Source: an uncultured Roseateles sp.
GTDB lineage: Bacteria > Pseudomonadota > Gammaproteobacteria > Burkholderiales > Burkholderiaceae
Direction of reading: 5' to 3'
Assembly (NCBI GenBank): GCA_946886855.1
Contig: CAMPJJ010000034.1
Location: forward strand, 1-47,637
DNA: 47,637 nt
The notes beneath the pieces are model-generated. The model was given only the letters and a program-made list of their open reading frames with translations. It searched no databases and was not told the origin of the DNA. Positions 27,001-34,105 of this stretch are shown here, piece by piece. A program made the translations under genes and the position numbers. Positions within the stretch are counted from its first letter, which is position 1; each line of letters starts with the position of its first letter.

Positions 27001-27860
27001 TGCGCTATGGCGATCGCAAGGTCGCGGTGCCCGCGGCGCTGATGCTGTCGGTGCAGCGCCTGCCGGTCGAGACGGTGGAACAGGCTTATGTCGACGGTTC
27101 GCTCATGGCGGCCGGCGAACGCATGCCCTTCTACTGGCTGGGCGGCCTGATGCGCCACAGCGACCGCGGCTTCGCGCATGGCAAGACGCTGCCGGTGGCG
27201 CTGGTGCACAGCGCGCAGCAGCGCCTGGCGCTGCACTGCGACGAAGTCCTGGGCAACCAGGAAGTCGTGATCAAGAACCTGGGCCCGCAGCTGATGCAGG
27301 TCCCGGGCCTGGCGGGCATCAGCCTGCTGGCTTCGGGCGACGTGGCGCTGATCTACAACCCGGTGGCGCTGGCCAACCGCTACGGTCATGCCGCGCAGCA
27401 GCGCGTGCACGACGCCGAAGCGGCGGCGCGCCAGGAGGTGGTGGAAGAAGCCAAGGTCCAGCTGGCGCCGCTGGTGATGGTGGTCGACGATTCGCTGACG
27501 GTCCGTCGCGTCACGCAGCGCCTGCTGGAACGCGAAGGCTATCGTGTGCTGCTGGCCAAGGACGGTCTCGATGCGATGGAACGTCTGGGCGGCGACGAGT
27601 TGCCCACGGTCGTGCTGTCGGACATCGAGATGCCTCGCATGGACGGCTTCGACCTGGTCCGCAACCTGCGTGCGGACACGCGTCTGGCGGGCCTGCCCGT
27701 GATCATGATCACGTCGCGCATCGCGCAGAAACACCGCGAGTATGCACAACAGCTCGGAGTCAACGATTACCTGGGCAAGCCCTATGACGAAGAGCACCTG
27801 CTGGGCCTGATCGCCCGATACACTTCGCACCTGTCCGCCGCTCAGCCGGCGAGGGCGTAG
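21072..27860 (+). CDS. chpA: Hybrid chemotaxis histidine kinase ChpA
   Basis: 2262 residues. The N-terminal about 600 residues resemble the FimL-like region of Pseudomonas ChpA and lack an obvious HPt site. Three histidine phosphotransfer motifs follow: FHTLKGSSRMVG (His741), LAHGLAGSAATVG (His1259, variant) and LHTFKGGARLSG (His1450). These are joined by long acidic Ala/Pro/Glu/Asp linkers (about 835-1215 and 1515-1640). Then come a dimerisation helix, the CheA-type ATPase with N-box HLLRNSVVHG (His1835) and GRGVGMDVV, a CheW domain (about 1970-2110) and a C-terminal receiver with Asp2184 in VVLSDIEMPRMDG. It phosphorylates PilG and PilH. Fewer HPt sites are visible than in the Pseudomonas protein, which has eight potential ones. 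Confidence 0.95.
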   Translation: MDLTRESEFPADLSPLAWVQEELRRTLESVHKALRRVLRDADARSTTLGGDGQPSPALQGAAQQMHQAAGVLAVVSLPAAAHLLRAAEATLFRLAENPASVSIAEVEAVERADFAVLAFIAKTLAGGQPSSLALFPAYQTLQELNGAGRIHPADLWTEEFRWRELPLDRGVRALTSEQMRTPFEALLLKQMRAPAPGQGQLLSDLCAGLALTQTQANARTLWMLAAGQFEAQSRGLLPVDTLVKRLGSRLLAQLRAGSDAAPSERLAKDLLFFAAAAKHAEPGSAPRLSAVQQAYGLVEADTVDYRDDALGRIDPNWVAAAKRRVIAAKESWASAAEGETHRLGGLDEQFANVAESLQKLFPSGEVLGDTLRRAVVATLRSGRAPEAALAMEIATSMLYLEAALEDEAFDQPEQGERVKSLARRIESVGHGEAPLPLESWMEELYRRVADRQTLGSVVHELRASLSEVERQCDEYFRDPSKRDLLIPVPGQLQAMRGVFSVLGLSQAAQATLKMRDQVDELANTEVDPTLSGPRAQFDRLAHNLGALGFLIDMLSVQPQLAKRMFRFEDDTGLLQSLVGRESELHEVEPALAVEEAAAQPQLIDQLQATAQAVAQGDRSTEELARDLERISHEARAADDLGMAQAAQQAQQQLLSSGGDAAGSHAAESLQQFIEAAAPAAPPAQAPSAPIPQAEEAIDEEMLGIFLEEAAEVVTTAREAMTALARNGSDKEQLTTARRAFHTLKGSSRMVGLNEFGEAGWACEQLYNQRLSEHPQADSDLLRFSNEALDAFQAWAAAIAEGRPHGFHSAPFRASADALRLENRYLPLQVSAEPVAPVAAAVAVLPEATEVVEHIDVGAVPELIEVAEVAEVAEVAEVVEVPAVDEVHELDLADLPELSLADEVAAPAQAPAADEQAALDLLATLDAEEPVPAGGILPALDLPALDLQGLDVPALPVADLGIVTAVEPAVPHDGLSLDFPGELPELTQTVPESGSSVDLGALSAADLSALDTTMSLPTVADVVEPAALHEPSTLELPTAVEPPVFHDEPTQALEPTLTAAEEPTLALDLPEGWPTDAPLVEIEATTPMPLDELPAAPVVDQPALDLLDLSDLNTEPVTAIDATSSPDDLSLTLDLGEELVGTPPEGLSPRSLSDLELPDLDLGTPAVAAPHAAPALSLVGGTAVTPPAADGPVDALDEDVDAGDSDEGVKVIGPLRISIALFNIFLNEADERSRRLQVELTEWSLLPQSPLPQDAEALAHGLAGSAATVGFDDLSTLARCLEHALGRAQGHEVGDPTLFQRAADEIRRLLHQFAAGFLKEADPALVAELQAFEPGALLPDGHADSDEGLLAMSLEEVSTASLPASLLNAPVSPVVPDEPDFPTSQAAFHRAAEATDDDFDFNQPDQIEPELMPIFEEEAEDLLGELHGALREWAAQPADTGRAAACMRVLHTFKGGARLSGAMRLGEEAHRLESQVEHLLAEGEPRFEQLLALQDAGDSLEHSFKTLQRTWRNPAPVVPAPMAPAESAAPVVEAPAPIPVAEPIEVVELPVEGSDAIPVPADEELPAPETSVVEPDAPVEEPITEPAIEPIAEIAQPIAEDAAPLEPEAPTPVVVAPPADIEIDWAHFSEVADLGQPLESAPVAPAAQVRVRGALLERMAALSGEVSIRRARLESELGQMRTSLGDLDDNLERLRTQLRELELQAEARIAARQEAAQVTGKDFDPLEFDRYTRFQELTRMLAESVNDVATVQRGLQRNVAAGEDELAGQSRLTRELQDDLLRTRMVEFDSSLGERLHRVVRQASRESGKQAQLEIRGGGVELDRAVLERLTGAFEHLLRNSVVHGIEAPDVRQQAGKAPVGRIVLNLHQEGNEIQVRFSDDGAGLNLGRIRARGESQGLIQPGQDVSDSQLMDLIYEPGFSTADALTEMAGRGVGMDVVRSEVNTLGGYVLTESTAGQGASFELRVPLTTALTQVVVLRYGDRKVAVPAALMLSVQRLPVETVEQAYVDGSLMAAGERMPFYWLGGLMRHSDRGFAHGKTLPVALVHSAQQRLALHCDEVLGNQEVVIKNLGPQLMQVPGLAGISLLASGDVALIYNPVALANRYGHAAQQRVHDAEAAARQEVVEEAKVQLAPLVMVVDDSLTVRRVTQRLLEREGYRVLLAKDGLDAMERLGGDELPTVVLSDIEMPRMDGFDLVRNLRADTRLAGLPVIMITSRIAQKHREYAQQLGVNDYLGKPYDEEHLLGLIARYTSHLSAAQPARA
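23661..23714 (+). repeat. 9-bp tandem repeat in chpA linker
   Basis: Six in-frame 9-bp units based on GAAGTCGCG encode a run of E-V-A/E-V-V tripeptides in the linker after the first HPt domain. Likely a slippage-prone, length-variable spacer. Confidence 0.8.
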
Positions 27861-27863
27861 CGT

Positions 27864-27890
27864 CCGGCCTCCCGGACATCGGGGAGCCGG
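27864..27890 (+). terminator. Possible hairpin terminator after chpA
   Basis: Imperfect 10-bp stem (CCGGCCTCCC with GGGGAGCCGG, one mismatch and one G-U) a few bases after the chpA stop. No T-run, so transcription may continue into the diguanylate cyclase gene. Confidence 0.35.
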
Positions 27891-27922
27891 CGCCAGGATC
27901 CATCCTCCACGCTGCAAACACC

Positions 27923-28981
27923 ATGTCCGGGGTAGTCGACCATCTTGCCGAACTGACGGGCTTCCGTGACCGCGATGTCATGGACGTCACGCTCGTCACC
28001 GCGCTGCGGGATCTGCTCAACGGTCCCGTGGCCGCGGTCGCCATCTACCGATGCGTCGGCGAGCCCGGCCAGCAGCGCTGGCTGACCCGCGCGAGGCTGC
28101 GGTCCGGCGATTCGGTCGCCACCGCCGATTCGCTGTGGGTCGATCCCGACTCGCTCCCCCGGCTGGCCGAACATCCCCGCCGCCTCGAATGCCTGACGCA
28201 GCGCAGCGTGCTGCAGCAGCGCGAAGGCGAGGAGTGGGTGACGCTGTTCCCGCTCGCCACGGAGCGCGAGGTCGTCGGCGTGCTGGAGCTGCACACCGCG
28301 CGCCGGCTCAAGGCCGAAGCGCAGCGGATGGTGTCGAGCGTGCTGCGGATCTATCACAACTTCCAGGGCCTGCTGGACTACAGCGAGCGCGACACGCTGA
28401 CCGGCCTGCTCAACCGCAAGACCTTCGACGAAAGCTTCCTGAAGGCGGTGTCGGAGCTGCCGATGCGCGCGCTCAGCGACGCTGCCGCGCTGGACGAGGC
28501 GGGCCAGGATAGGCGGCATGCCGCGGTGCATCCGCGCTACTGGCTGGGCGTCATCGACATCGACCTGTTCAAGACGATCAACGACCGCTTCGGTCACCTG
28601 ATCGGCGACGAAGTCCTGCTGCTGCTGTCGCGCCTGATGCGCAGCAGCTTCCGCTTCAACGACCTGCTCTACCGCTTCGGTGGCGAGGAGTTCGTCGTGC
28701 TGATGCGCTGCGAGGACGAGCCCGACGCGGCCCATGCCTTCGAGCGTTTCCGCAACAACACCGCGCAGTACGCATTCCCGCAGGTGGGCCGCATCACGGT
28801 CAGCATCGGCTTCACACAGATCCGCGGCGGCGATTCGCCAGCGGCCGCCTTCGAGCGTGCCGACAAGGCCGTCTATCACGCCAAGGGCGCCGGACGGAAC
28901 CAGGTGCAGAGCCACGCCACGCTGGTCGCCCAGGGCGCGATGTCCGAGGCCAAGCACCTGAGCGACGTCGAACTCTTCTGA
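27923..28981 (+). CDS. Diguanylate cyclase with GAF-like N-terminus
   Basis: 352 residues. The first about 150 residues look GAF-like (LVTALRDLLNGPVAAVAIYR ... VTLFPLATEREVVGVLELH). The GGDEF domain begins at RDTLTGLLNRKTFDESF and includes IDIDLFKTINDRFGHLIGDEVLLLL and the active-site GGEEF (residues 253-257), so it should make c-di-GMP. An insertion of about 25 residues follows the LTGLLNR helix (residues 177-200). No RxxD inhibitory site is evident next to GGEEF. It lies 62 bp after chpA, so co-transcription with the chemosensory genes is likely. Confidence 0.92.
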   Translation: MSGVVDHLAELTGFRDRDVMDVTLVTALRDLLNGPVAAVAIYRCVGEPGQQRWLTRARLRSGDSVATADSLWVDPDSLPRLAEHPRRLECLTQRSVLQQREGEEWVTLFPLATEREVVGVLELHTARRLKAEAQRMVSSVLRIYHNFQGLLDYSERDTLTGLLNRKTFDESFLKAVSELPMRALSDAAALDEAGQDRRHAAVHPRYWLGVIDIDLFKTINDRFGHLIGDEVLLLLSRLMRSSFRFNDLLYRFGGEEFVVLMRCEDEPDAAHAFERFRNNTAQYAFPQVGRITVSIGFTQIRGGDSPAAAFERADKAVYHAKGAGRNQVQSHATLVAQGAMSEAKHLSDVELF

Positions 28982-28985
28982 CATC

Positions 28986-30032
28986 GTGAACAGGACGTGG
29001 CGCTGGACCGCCCTCGCCGCCTCGGCGGTGACGGCCCTTTCGGCGCTGCTGATCGGTTGCGCATCGCCCCCGCCGGTGAGCGGCCCCGATCTGCCGGCGC
29101 AGCCCGGCGCGCAACTTGCCGACGACGGCAGCCACCTCTGGCAGGACTTCGACTGGATCGATGCTTCACGCCAGCGTGCAGTGCCTGTCCGTGTCTACTG
29201 GCCCCAGGGCCAGGCCCCGGCCGGCGGCTGGCCGGTGGTGGTGTTCTCGCATGGCATGGGCGGCTCGCGCCGCGGCTACAGCTACCTCGGCAGCTACTGG
29301 GCCGCGCACGGCGTGGTCGCCATGCACGTGCAGCACATCGGCAGCGACCGCCGCCTGTGGGCGGGCGGCTTCGGCTGGTCCAACTCGCTGAGCCTGGTGC
29401 TGCGTCTGCAGCACGCGGCCCAGCGCGAAGAGGCCGTCGATCGCACGCAGGACGTCCGCTTCGCGCTCAACCAGTTGCTCGCGGGGCCGCTGGCGCCCAG
29501 GCTCGATCCGGCGCGCCTCGCGATCGCGGGGCATTCCTATGGCGCCAACACCAGCCTGCTGCTGGCGGGCGCGAAGGTGCCGGCATCGGCGGAACTGCCG
29601 GGCGGCACGCCGCTGGCGGCCTTGGTCGAGCCGCGATTCAAGGCGGCGATCCTGATCTCCGCGCCACCGTTCTACGGCGAAGGCGATCCCGCGCCCATCC
29701 TGTCGGGCATTGCGATTCCCACCTTGCACATCAGCGCCACCGACGACGAGATCACCATTCCCGGCTACTACAGCGGCCCGGCGGACCGCGTGGCGCTCTT
29801 CGACGCGATCGGCGGGCCGCACAAGGCGCTGGCGATGTTCAGCGGCGGTTCGCACAGCATCTTCACCGACCGGATGAACACTGGCGGTCAGGAACTGAAC
29901 CCGAAGGTCAAGGCCGCCACGCGTGAACTCAGCCTGGCCTATCTGCGGCTGGTGCTGGATGGCGACGGTGCGCCCCTGCGCGACTGGCAGGGTCGCCATG
30001 CTGCGCTGCTTGCGCGATGGCAGGCGCCGTGA
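28986..30032 (+). CDS. Lipoprotein alpha/beta hydrolase (dienelactone/PAF-hydrolase-like)
   Basis: 348 residues, start GTG at 28986, 4 bp after the diguanylate cyclase stop. Lipobox ALLIGC (Cys25). VVVFSHGMGGSRRGYSYLG gives the oxyanion region, GHSYGANTS the nucleophile (Ser184), and late Asp/His residues lie in ISATDDEITIP and SGGSHSIFTD. This pattern is typical of predicted dienelactone-hydrolase or platelet-activating-factor-acetylhydrolase-like lipoproteins. Substrate unknown. Its stop is followed by a 352-bp region without a gene (30033-30384). Confidence 0.85.
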   Translation: MNRTWRWTALAASAVTALSALLIGCASPPPVSGPDLPAQPGAQLADDGSHLWQDFDWIDASRQRAVPVRVYWPQGQAPAGGWPVVVFSHGMGGSRRGYSYLGSYWAAHGVVAMHVQHIGSDRRLWAGGFGWSNSLSLVLRLQHAAQREEAVDRTQDVRFALNQLLAGPLAPRLDPARLAIAGHSYGANTSLLLAGAKVPASAELPGGTPLAALVEPRFKAAILISAPPFYGEGDPAPILSGIAIPTLHISATDDEITIPGYYSGPADRVALFDAIGGPHKALAMFSGGSHSIFTDRMNTGGQELNPKVKAATRELSLAYLRLVLDGDGAPLRDWQGRHAALLARWQAP

Positions 30033-30169
30033 GCCGGCCCTGGCCGCAGGCGCCACGGCTGCGGGTGGTCGTCAAGTCCTGACCCCGCGAAGCGAGCATG
30101 CGAGGCGCCCGGGCCGGGTTTTGGAGACACCAACGTGGCTTTCCCGGCACGCAGCATGTGAGCAGGGAC

Positions 30170-30198
30170 TTGCTTTTCCCGCGCGACCCCTCTAGCGT
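30170..30198 (+). promoter_or_regulatory. Candidate sigma-70-type promoter
   Basis: TTGCTT, 17-bp spacer and TAGCGT in the 352-bp gap ahead of the histidine kinase. The rest of the gap (30033-30384) shows no credible gene; an open frame from 30208 joining the kinase is basic and non-conserved. Confidence 0.35.
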
Positions 30199-30384
30199 TA
30201 GGCCCATGTGAACGGTCTCCGCAGAGAGACGCGACACCGGACCCCGCACGCGGGGCTTGAGAGAAGCGCGACATCACGTCGCGAGCAACAGAAGCACTGG
30301 GGTGGATGTCGGCGCGGATGTCATCGCTGTGATGCCGTCGTCCACAGGGTTGTACCAACACGGGCGAGCAAGCCCGGACCGTCG

Positions 30385-31830
30385 ATGCGCATGCTGACCT
30401 TTCCGGTGGCTGCGGGCCTGTTGCTGGCCGGCTGCGTCGCTTTCGTGGCCACCGCCTACGGCGAGTACCGCAGTCTTGGCGAACTGACGCGTCAGGAGAA
30501 CGTGCGTGCCCATGCGCTGCGCACGCAGCAGCTCATCTCCGACCTCAATGCGCTGCTGATCGATCTCGAGACCGGCACGCGCGGCTTCCTGATCACCGGC
30601 GATGCCGCGTTCCTGCAGCCGTACGAGCGCGCCCTGCGCGATCTCGACGCCAACTATGCCGAACTCAAGACCGCGCTCGCGCGCTCGGGCGATCGGCAGG
30701 AGACGGCCTTCGCGCGCCTGGACCGTTTCATCGCGGAACGCCGCGACCAGGTCGAGCGTCAGGTGGAGAGTCGCTGGAAGGACGGCGAATCCGCACTGAA
30801 GGATCGGCAGGCCTACGTGGCGGGCAAGCAGTTGATGGACGAGATCCGCGGCGAGCTTGGCCGGTTGAAGTCCTTGCAGCAACAACGGATCGACGGGATA
30901 GAGACGGCCGTCGCGATCCAGACGAAGGAGACCACGCTGCTGGCCCAGGTGCTGCCATTGGCCGGCGGCGTGATGGTGGCCGCGGCGATGGCGGCGCTGT
31001 GGATGGAACGCGAGCGCCGCGACCAGGCGGAGCGCGCCCTCCGCGACAGCCATGCGCAACTGGAAGGGGCCGTGGTCGAGCGCACCCGCGCGCTGACGGA
31101 GGCGCTGCAACGCATCCAGAGCTTCGCCGCGGAACTGGACAGCAGCGTCGAGGCGGAGCGGCGGCGCCTGGCGCGCGAGGTCCACGATCAACTGGGCCAG
31201 CTCGGCACGGCGGCCAAGATGCTGGCCTTGTCCATGGCGCGCAAGATTGCGCCTGCCAAGGAGCCGATGCACGAGGAGATGCTCAGCATCGCCGACGAAG
31301 TCATCGGTGCGGCGCGCCGCATTGCCAACACGCTGCGCCCGCCCTTGCTGGACGACTTCGGTTTCGGTGCCGCGGTGCAGCATTACGTGCAAGGCCTGCA
31401 GCGCCAGAGCGATCTCATCGTCGATGTCGACCTCGCCTCCGACGAGGCCCTGACGCCCGAGCAGCACAACCAGCTGTTCCGGCTGCTGCAGGAGGCCGCG
31501 ACCAACGTGCTGCGGCACGCGCAGGCGCATCAGCTGACGATCGAATCGCGCCTCGAGGACGGCGAATACCGCTTGCGCATCGAGGACGACGGCGTGGGTC
31601 CCGGTCACGTGCGCGCCGACGCGTCAGGGTTGCGGAACATGCGGGAGCGCGCCGTGCTCGCAGGCGGGATGATGGTGTTCGGGCCGGCGCCCCAGCGCGG
31701 CACGCGGATCGACGTCCGCGTGCCGGTAGGCGCCGATGACGGTGAAGCGGAAGATGCGGACGGGGCCGACGTCGGTGCCGGCACGCGGCGGGAGAACGAG
31801 GAGGGTTGGGATGAGATTTCTGATCGTTGA
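30385..31830 (+). CDS. CHASE3 sensor histidine kinase (NarL/UhpB-type)
   Basis: 481 residues. First membrane helix LTFPVAAGLLLAGCVAFVATAYG, then a periplasmic CHASE3 domain with the signature LIDLETGTRGFLITGDAAFLQPYE, second helix LPLAGGVMVAAAMAALWM, a coiled coil, a HisKA_3 dimerisation domain with phospho-His267 in LAREVHDQLGQLG, and an HATPase domain (EAATNVLRHAQAH, DDGVGPG, GLRNMRERAVLAGG). Pairs with the LuxR-type regulator that starts 20 bp before this gene ends. ATG at 30385 gives a standard start just before the first helix. Confidence 0.92.
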   Translation: MRMLTFPVAAGLLLAGCVAFVATAYGEYRSLGELTRQENVRAHALRTQQLISDLNALLIDLETGTRGFLITGDAAFLQPYERALRDLDANYAELKTALARSGDRQETAFARLDRFIAERRDQVERQVESRWKDGESALKDRQAYVAGKQLMDEIRGELGRLKSLQQQRIDGIETAVAIQTKETTLLAQVLPLAGGVMVAAAMAALWMERERRDQAERALRDSHAQLEGAVVERTRALTEALQRIQSFAAELDSSVEAERRRLAREVHDQLGQLGTAAKMLALSMARKIAPAKEPMHEEMLSIADEVIGAARRIANTLRPPLLDDFGFGAAVQHYVQGLQRQSDLIVDVDLASDEALTPEQHNQLFRLLQEAATNVLRHAQAHQLTIESRLEDGEYRLRIEDDGVGPGHVRADASGLRNMRERAVLAGGMMVFGPAPQRGTRIDVRVPVGADDGEAEDADGADVGAGTRRENEEGWDEISDR

Positions 31831-32449
31831 CGACCATCCGATCATGCGGCTCGGGGTCAAGCAGTTGATCCAGGGGTACTGGCCCCAGGCGGTGATCGAC
31901 GAGGCGTCGACCATCGCCGAAGGGTTGCAGCTCGGCCAGGCGCACAAGCCGGACGCGCTGGTGCTGGACCTCTCCTTGCCCGACGCGAGCGGGACCGAGG
32001 GCGCCAGCCGCATGCTGCGGGCGATCAAGGGCGTGCCCGTGCTGGTGCTGAGCCTCAACGCGGAGTCCGCCTACGCGGCCCGCCTCCTGCAGATGGGCGT
32101 CTCCGGCTATCTCCCGAAGGACAAGGCGACCGACGAGCTCGTCGTCGCCCTCCAGCGTCTGCTGCAGGGCGGGCGCTACGTCACGGCGGCGATGGCGGAC
32201 CATCTGCTGGGGCTGTTGAGCGGCGCCACACCGGGACAGCTGCCGCACGAACAGTTGTCGGCCCAGGAGCATCGCGTGATGCTGCTGATCGCGGCCGGCA
32301 AGACGCCCGCCGAGATCGCCGACACCATGCACCTGTCGGCCAAGACGGTCGGTACCTACCGCGCGCGCATCCTGGAGAAGACGGGCTGGCGCAACAACAC
32401 CGAGCTGACGAAGTACTGCGTCCAGCACGGTCTCACCGACATCCAGTGA
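31811..32449 (+). CDS. LuxR/NarL-family response regulator
   Basis: 212 residues. Receiver with FLIVDDHPIMRLG, phospho-acceptor Asp53 in LVLDLSLPDASG and Lys in YLPKDKATDE; C-terminal LuxR helix-turn-helix (LSAQEHRVMLLIAAGKTPAEIADTMHLSAKTVGTYRARILEK). The ATG at 31811 is set by GAGGAGGG about 6 bp upstream and overlaps the kinase gene by 20 bp, the usual arrangement for a cognate pair. Likely regulates nearby genes, possibly the fimbrial locus, but this is inference from position. Confidence 0.93.
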   Translation: MRFLIVDDHPIMRLGVKQLIQGYWPQAVIDEASTIAEGLQLGQAHKPDALVLDLSLPDASGTEGASRMLRAIKGVPVLVLSLNAESAYAARLLQMGVSGYLPKDKATDELVVALQRLLQGGRYVTAAMADHLLGLLSGATPGQLPHEQLSAQEHRVMLLIAAGKTPAEIADTMHLSAKTVGTYRARILEKTGWRNNTELTKYCVQHGLTDIQ

Positions 32450-32604
32450 AGCGCCGGAGCACGTAGGTGATCGCCCGACAAATCCTGCGGAGGGAACCCG
32501 ACATCAGCTCGGGCGGGGTGCCGCTGATGTGGGCGCCCAGGCGCGCGCAAGATGCCGGACAGGCGGTGACAACCAGTCGCCGCGTGGATCCGGAGCATCC
32601 TTCC

Positions 32605-33489
32605 ATGGACATTTTTCTCGTCGAGGACTCGTCGGCCATCCGCCGGCTCCTGGCACGCAGGCTCGAGGACATGCCGGGCGCACGCGTCGTCGGCGAGGCG
32701 GACTCCGCGCCGCAGGCGATCGCACTGATCGACTGGCTCCAGCCGGACACGGTGCTGCTGGACATGACGCTGCTGGTCGGGACCGGGATCGACGTGCTGC
32801 GCGCCTTGCGCGCCAAGGGTTACCGGGGACGCATCCTGATGCTCACGCACCATGCGATGGACGCCTACCGCGACATGTGCATGAAGGCGGGCGCCGACGG
32901 CTTCTACGACAAGGGCTCGGGTCTGGAGACGCTCTTCGGCGACCTCGATGAACTGCTGCAGAGCGAGCTGGTCGGTGGCCGGCAGCAACGGCCGTCGCCG
33001 CTGCTGCGCGATGCCGTGACCGGTCTGCTCGGCCAGGTCGCGTTGCTCGAGCGCCTGGACCAGGTGCTGCGCATGGTCAACGCCGAGGCCGGCAAGGTCG
33101 CCGTCACGGTGGTCGTGCTGAAGGGCCTGGACGCGCTGCTGCGCAGCCAGGGCGTGTCGGCAGCGGCGCCGGTGCTGGTCGAGATCGGACGCCGCATGGC
33201 GGGCTGCGCCGGCCCGGCCGACCTGCTGGCGCGGCATGCCAACGAGCAGTTCGCGCTGGTCGTCGCGCGCGCCGGTTCGGCGCAGGAAGCGGAAGCCTTG
33301 ACGATACGCATCGGGGAATCGCTGGCCGATCCCTTCGACCTGGGCGGCCACGAGGTGCGGCTGGACAGCCATGTCGGCCTGGCCGTCTATCCCCGCGACG
33401 CGGTGTCCGCGCGCGGACTGCTCATCCTTGCGGAGGCCCGGGCCCACGGCTCGCGACTGCCCGAAAGGGGCAGCGCCGTGGTGCATTGA
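32605..33489 (+). CDS. Response regulator with degenerate GGDEF domain
   Basis: 294 residues. N-terminal receiver is intact: IFLVEDSSAIRRL, Asp53 in VLLDMTLLVG, Lys in FYDKGSG. The C-terminal domain has the GGDEF layout starting at RDAVTGLLGQVALLERL, but the signature is HANEQF (residues 211-216) and the substrate-binding D-x-D/F-K-x-x-N-D region reads VLKGLDALLRSQG. It should therefore not make c-di-GMP and could be a binding or output domain. ATG at 32605 is the start. Sits between the two-component pair and the fimbrial genes. Confidence 0.85.
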   Translation: MDIFLVEDSSAIRRLLARRLEDMPGARVVGEADSAPQAIALIDWLQPDTVLLDMTLLVGTGIDVLRALRAKGYRGRILMLTHHAMDAYRDMCMKAGADGFYDKGSGLETLFGDLDELLQSELVGGRQQRPSPLLRDAVTGLLGQVALLERLDQVLRMVNAEAGKVAVTVVVLKGLDALLRSQGVSAAAPVLVEIGRRMAGCAGPADLLARHANEQFALVVARAGSAQEAEALTIRIGESLADPFDLGGHEVRLDSHVGLAVYPRDAVSARGLLILAEARAHGSRLPERGSAVVH

Positions 33490-33499
33490 CGGGACACGG

Positions 33500-34003
33500 A
33501 TGCGGAGAAGCGTCCCGCTGCTCCTGGTCTCGGTCGCGCTTGGCGGCCTGATCGACGCTGCGCGCGGCGGCACGGCGACCAACACCCTCACGTCGCAGAC
33601 GACGGTCTCGTCCGCGTGCAACGTGTCGGGCTCGACACTGGCCTTCGGCTCGGCCATCAATCCGATCGGCGCGGGACCGGTCAACGGCACCTCGACGCTG
33701 ACCATCGAGTGCACCGCCACCACCGCCTACACCGTCGCCTTGAGCGCTGGCAGCAACGCCGGCGGGGCCGCCAACTTCTCGGCGCGCAGGATGGTCAACG
33801 GCGCCTACACGCTCGGCTACCAGCTCTATGTGGACGCGGCGCGGACCGCCGTCTGGGGCAACAGCACCGGCGGCAGCACCGTCTACAGCGGCACCGGCAC
33901 CGGGGGCATCCAGAGCGTGACGATCTATGGGCAGGTGCCCTCGCTGACCGGTGCGGTGCCGGGGGCGTACACGGACACGGTCACGGTGACGGTGACCTAC
34001 TGA
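33500..34003 (+). CDS. Spore coat protein U-domain fimbrial subunit
   Basis: 167 residues. Signal peptide (LLLVSVALGGLIDAARG), then a single SCPU domain: conserved Cys in SSACNVSGSTLAFG, paired Cys in STLTIECTATTAYTVALSAG, NFSARRMVNGAYTLGYQLYVD and the C-terminal strand TYTDTVTVTVTY-like end (AYTDTVTVTVTY). SCPU proteins are the pilins of archaic (Csu-like) chaperone-usher fimbriae. First gene of the four-gene locus. Starts 11 bp after the degenerate GGDEF gene ends. Confidence 0.88.
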   Translation: MRRSVPLLLVSVALGGLIDAARGGTATNTLTSQTTVSSACNVSGSTLAFGSAINPIGAGPVNGTSTLTIECTATTAYTVALSAGSNAGGAANFSARRMVNGAYTLGYQLYVDAARTAVWGNSTGGSTVYSGTGTGGIQSVTIYGQVPSLTGAVPGAYTDTVTVTVTY

Positions 34004-34105
34004 ACGCGATCGACGGCCGCCCGCGGGCGGCGCGTCAGCAGGACGGCTTCGGGCGGCCGGGACGCCCAGGGAGACATCGGACAACAAGACACAGGAGTGA
34101 CGCCG

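Noticed and set aside
24090..27917. A 1275-residue minus-strand open frame opposite chpA
   Set aside because: Same kind of low-complexity antisense translation; the plus strand encodes HPt, kinase, CheW and receiver motifs.
30208..30384. Upstream extension of the CHASE3 kinase frame to 30208
   Set aside because: Adds about 59 basic, Cys/Arg-rich residues before a normal first membrane helix; no conservation expected, and a promoter-like site sits just before it.
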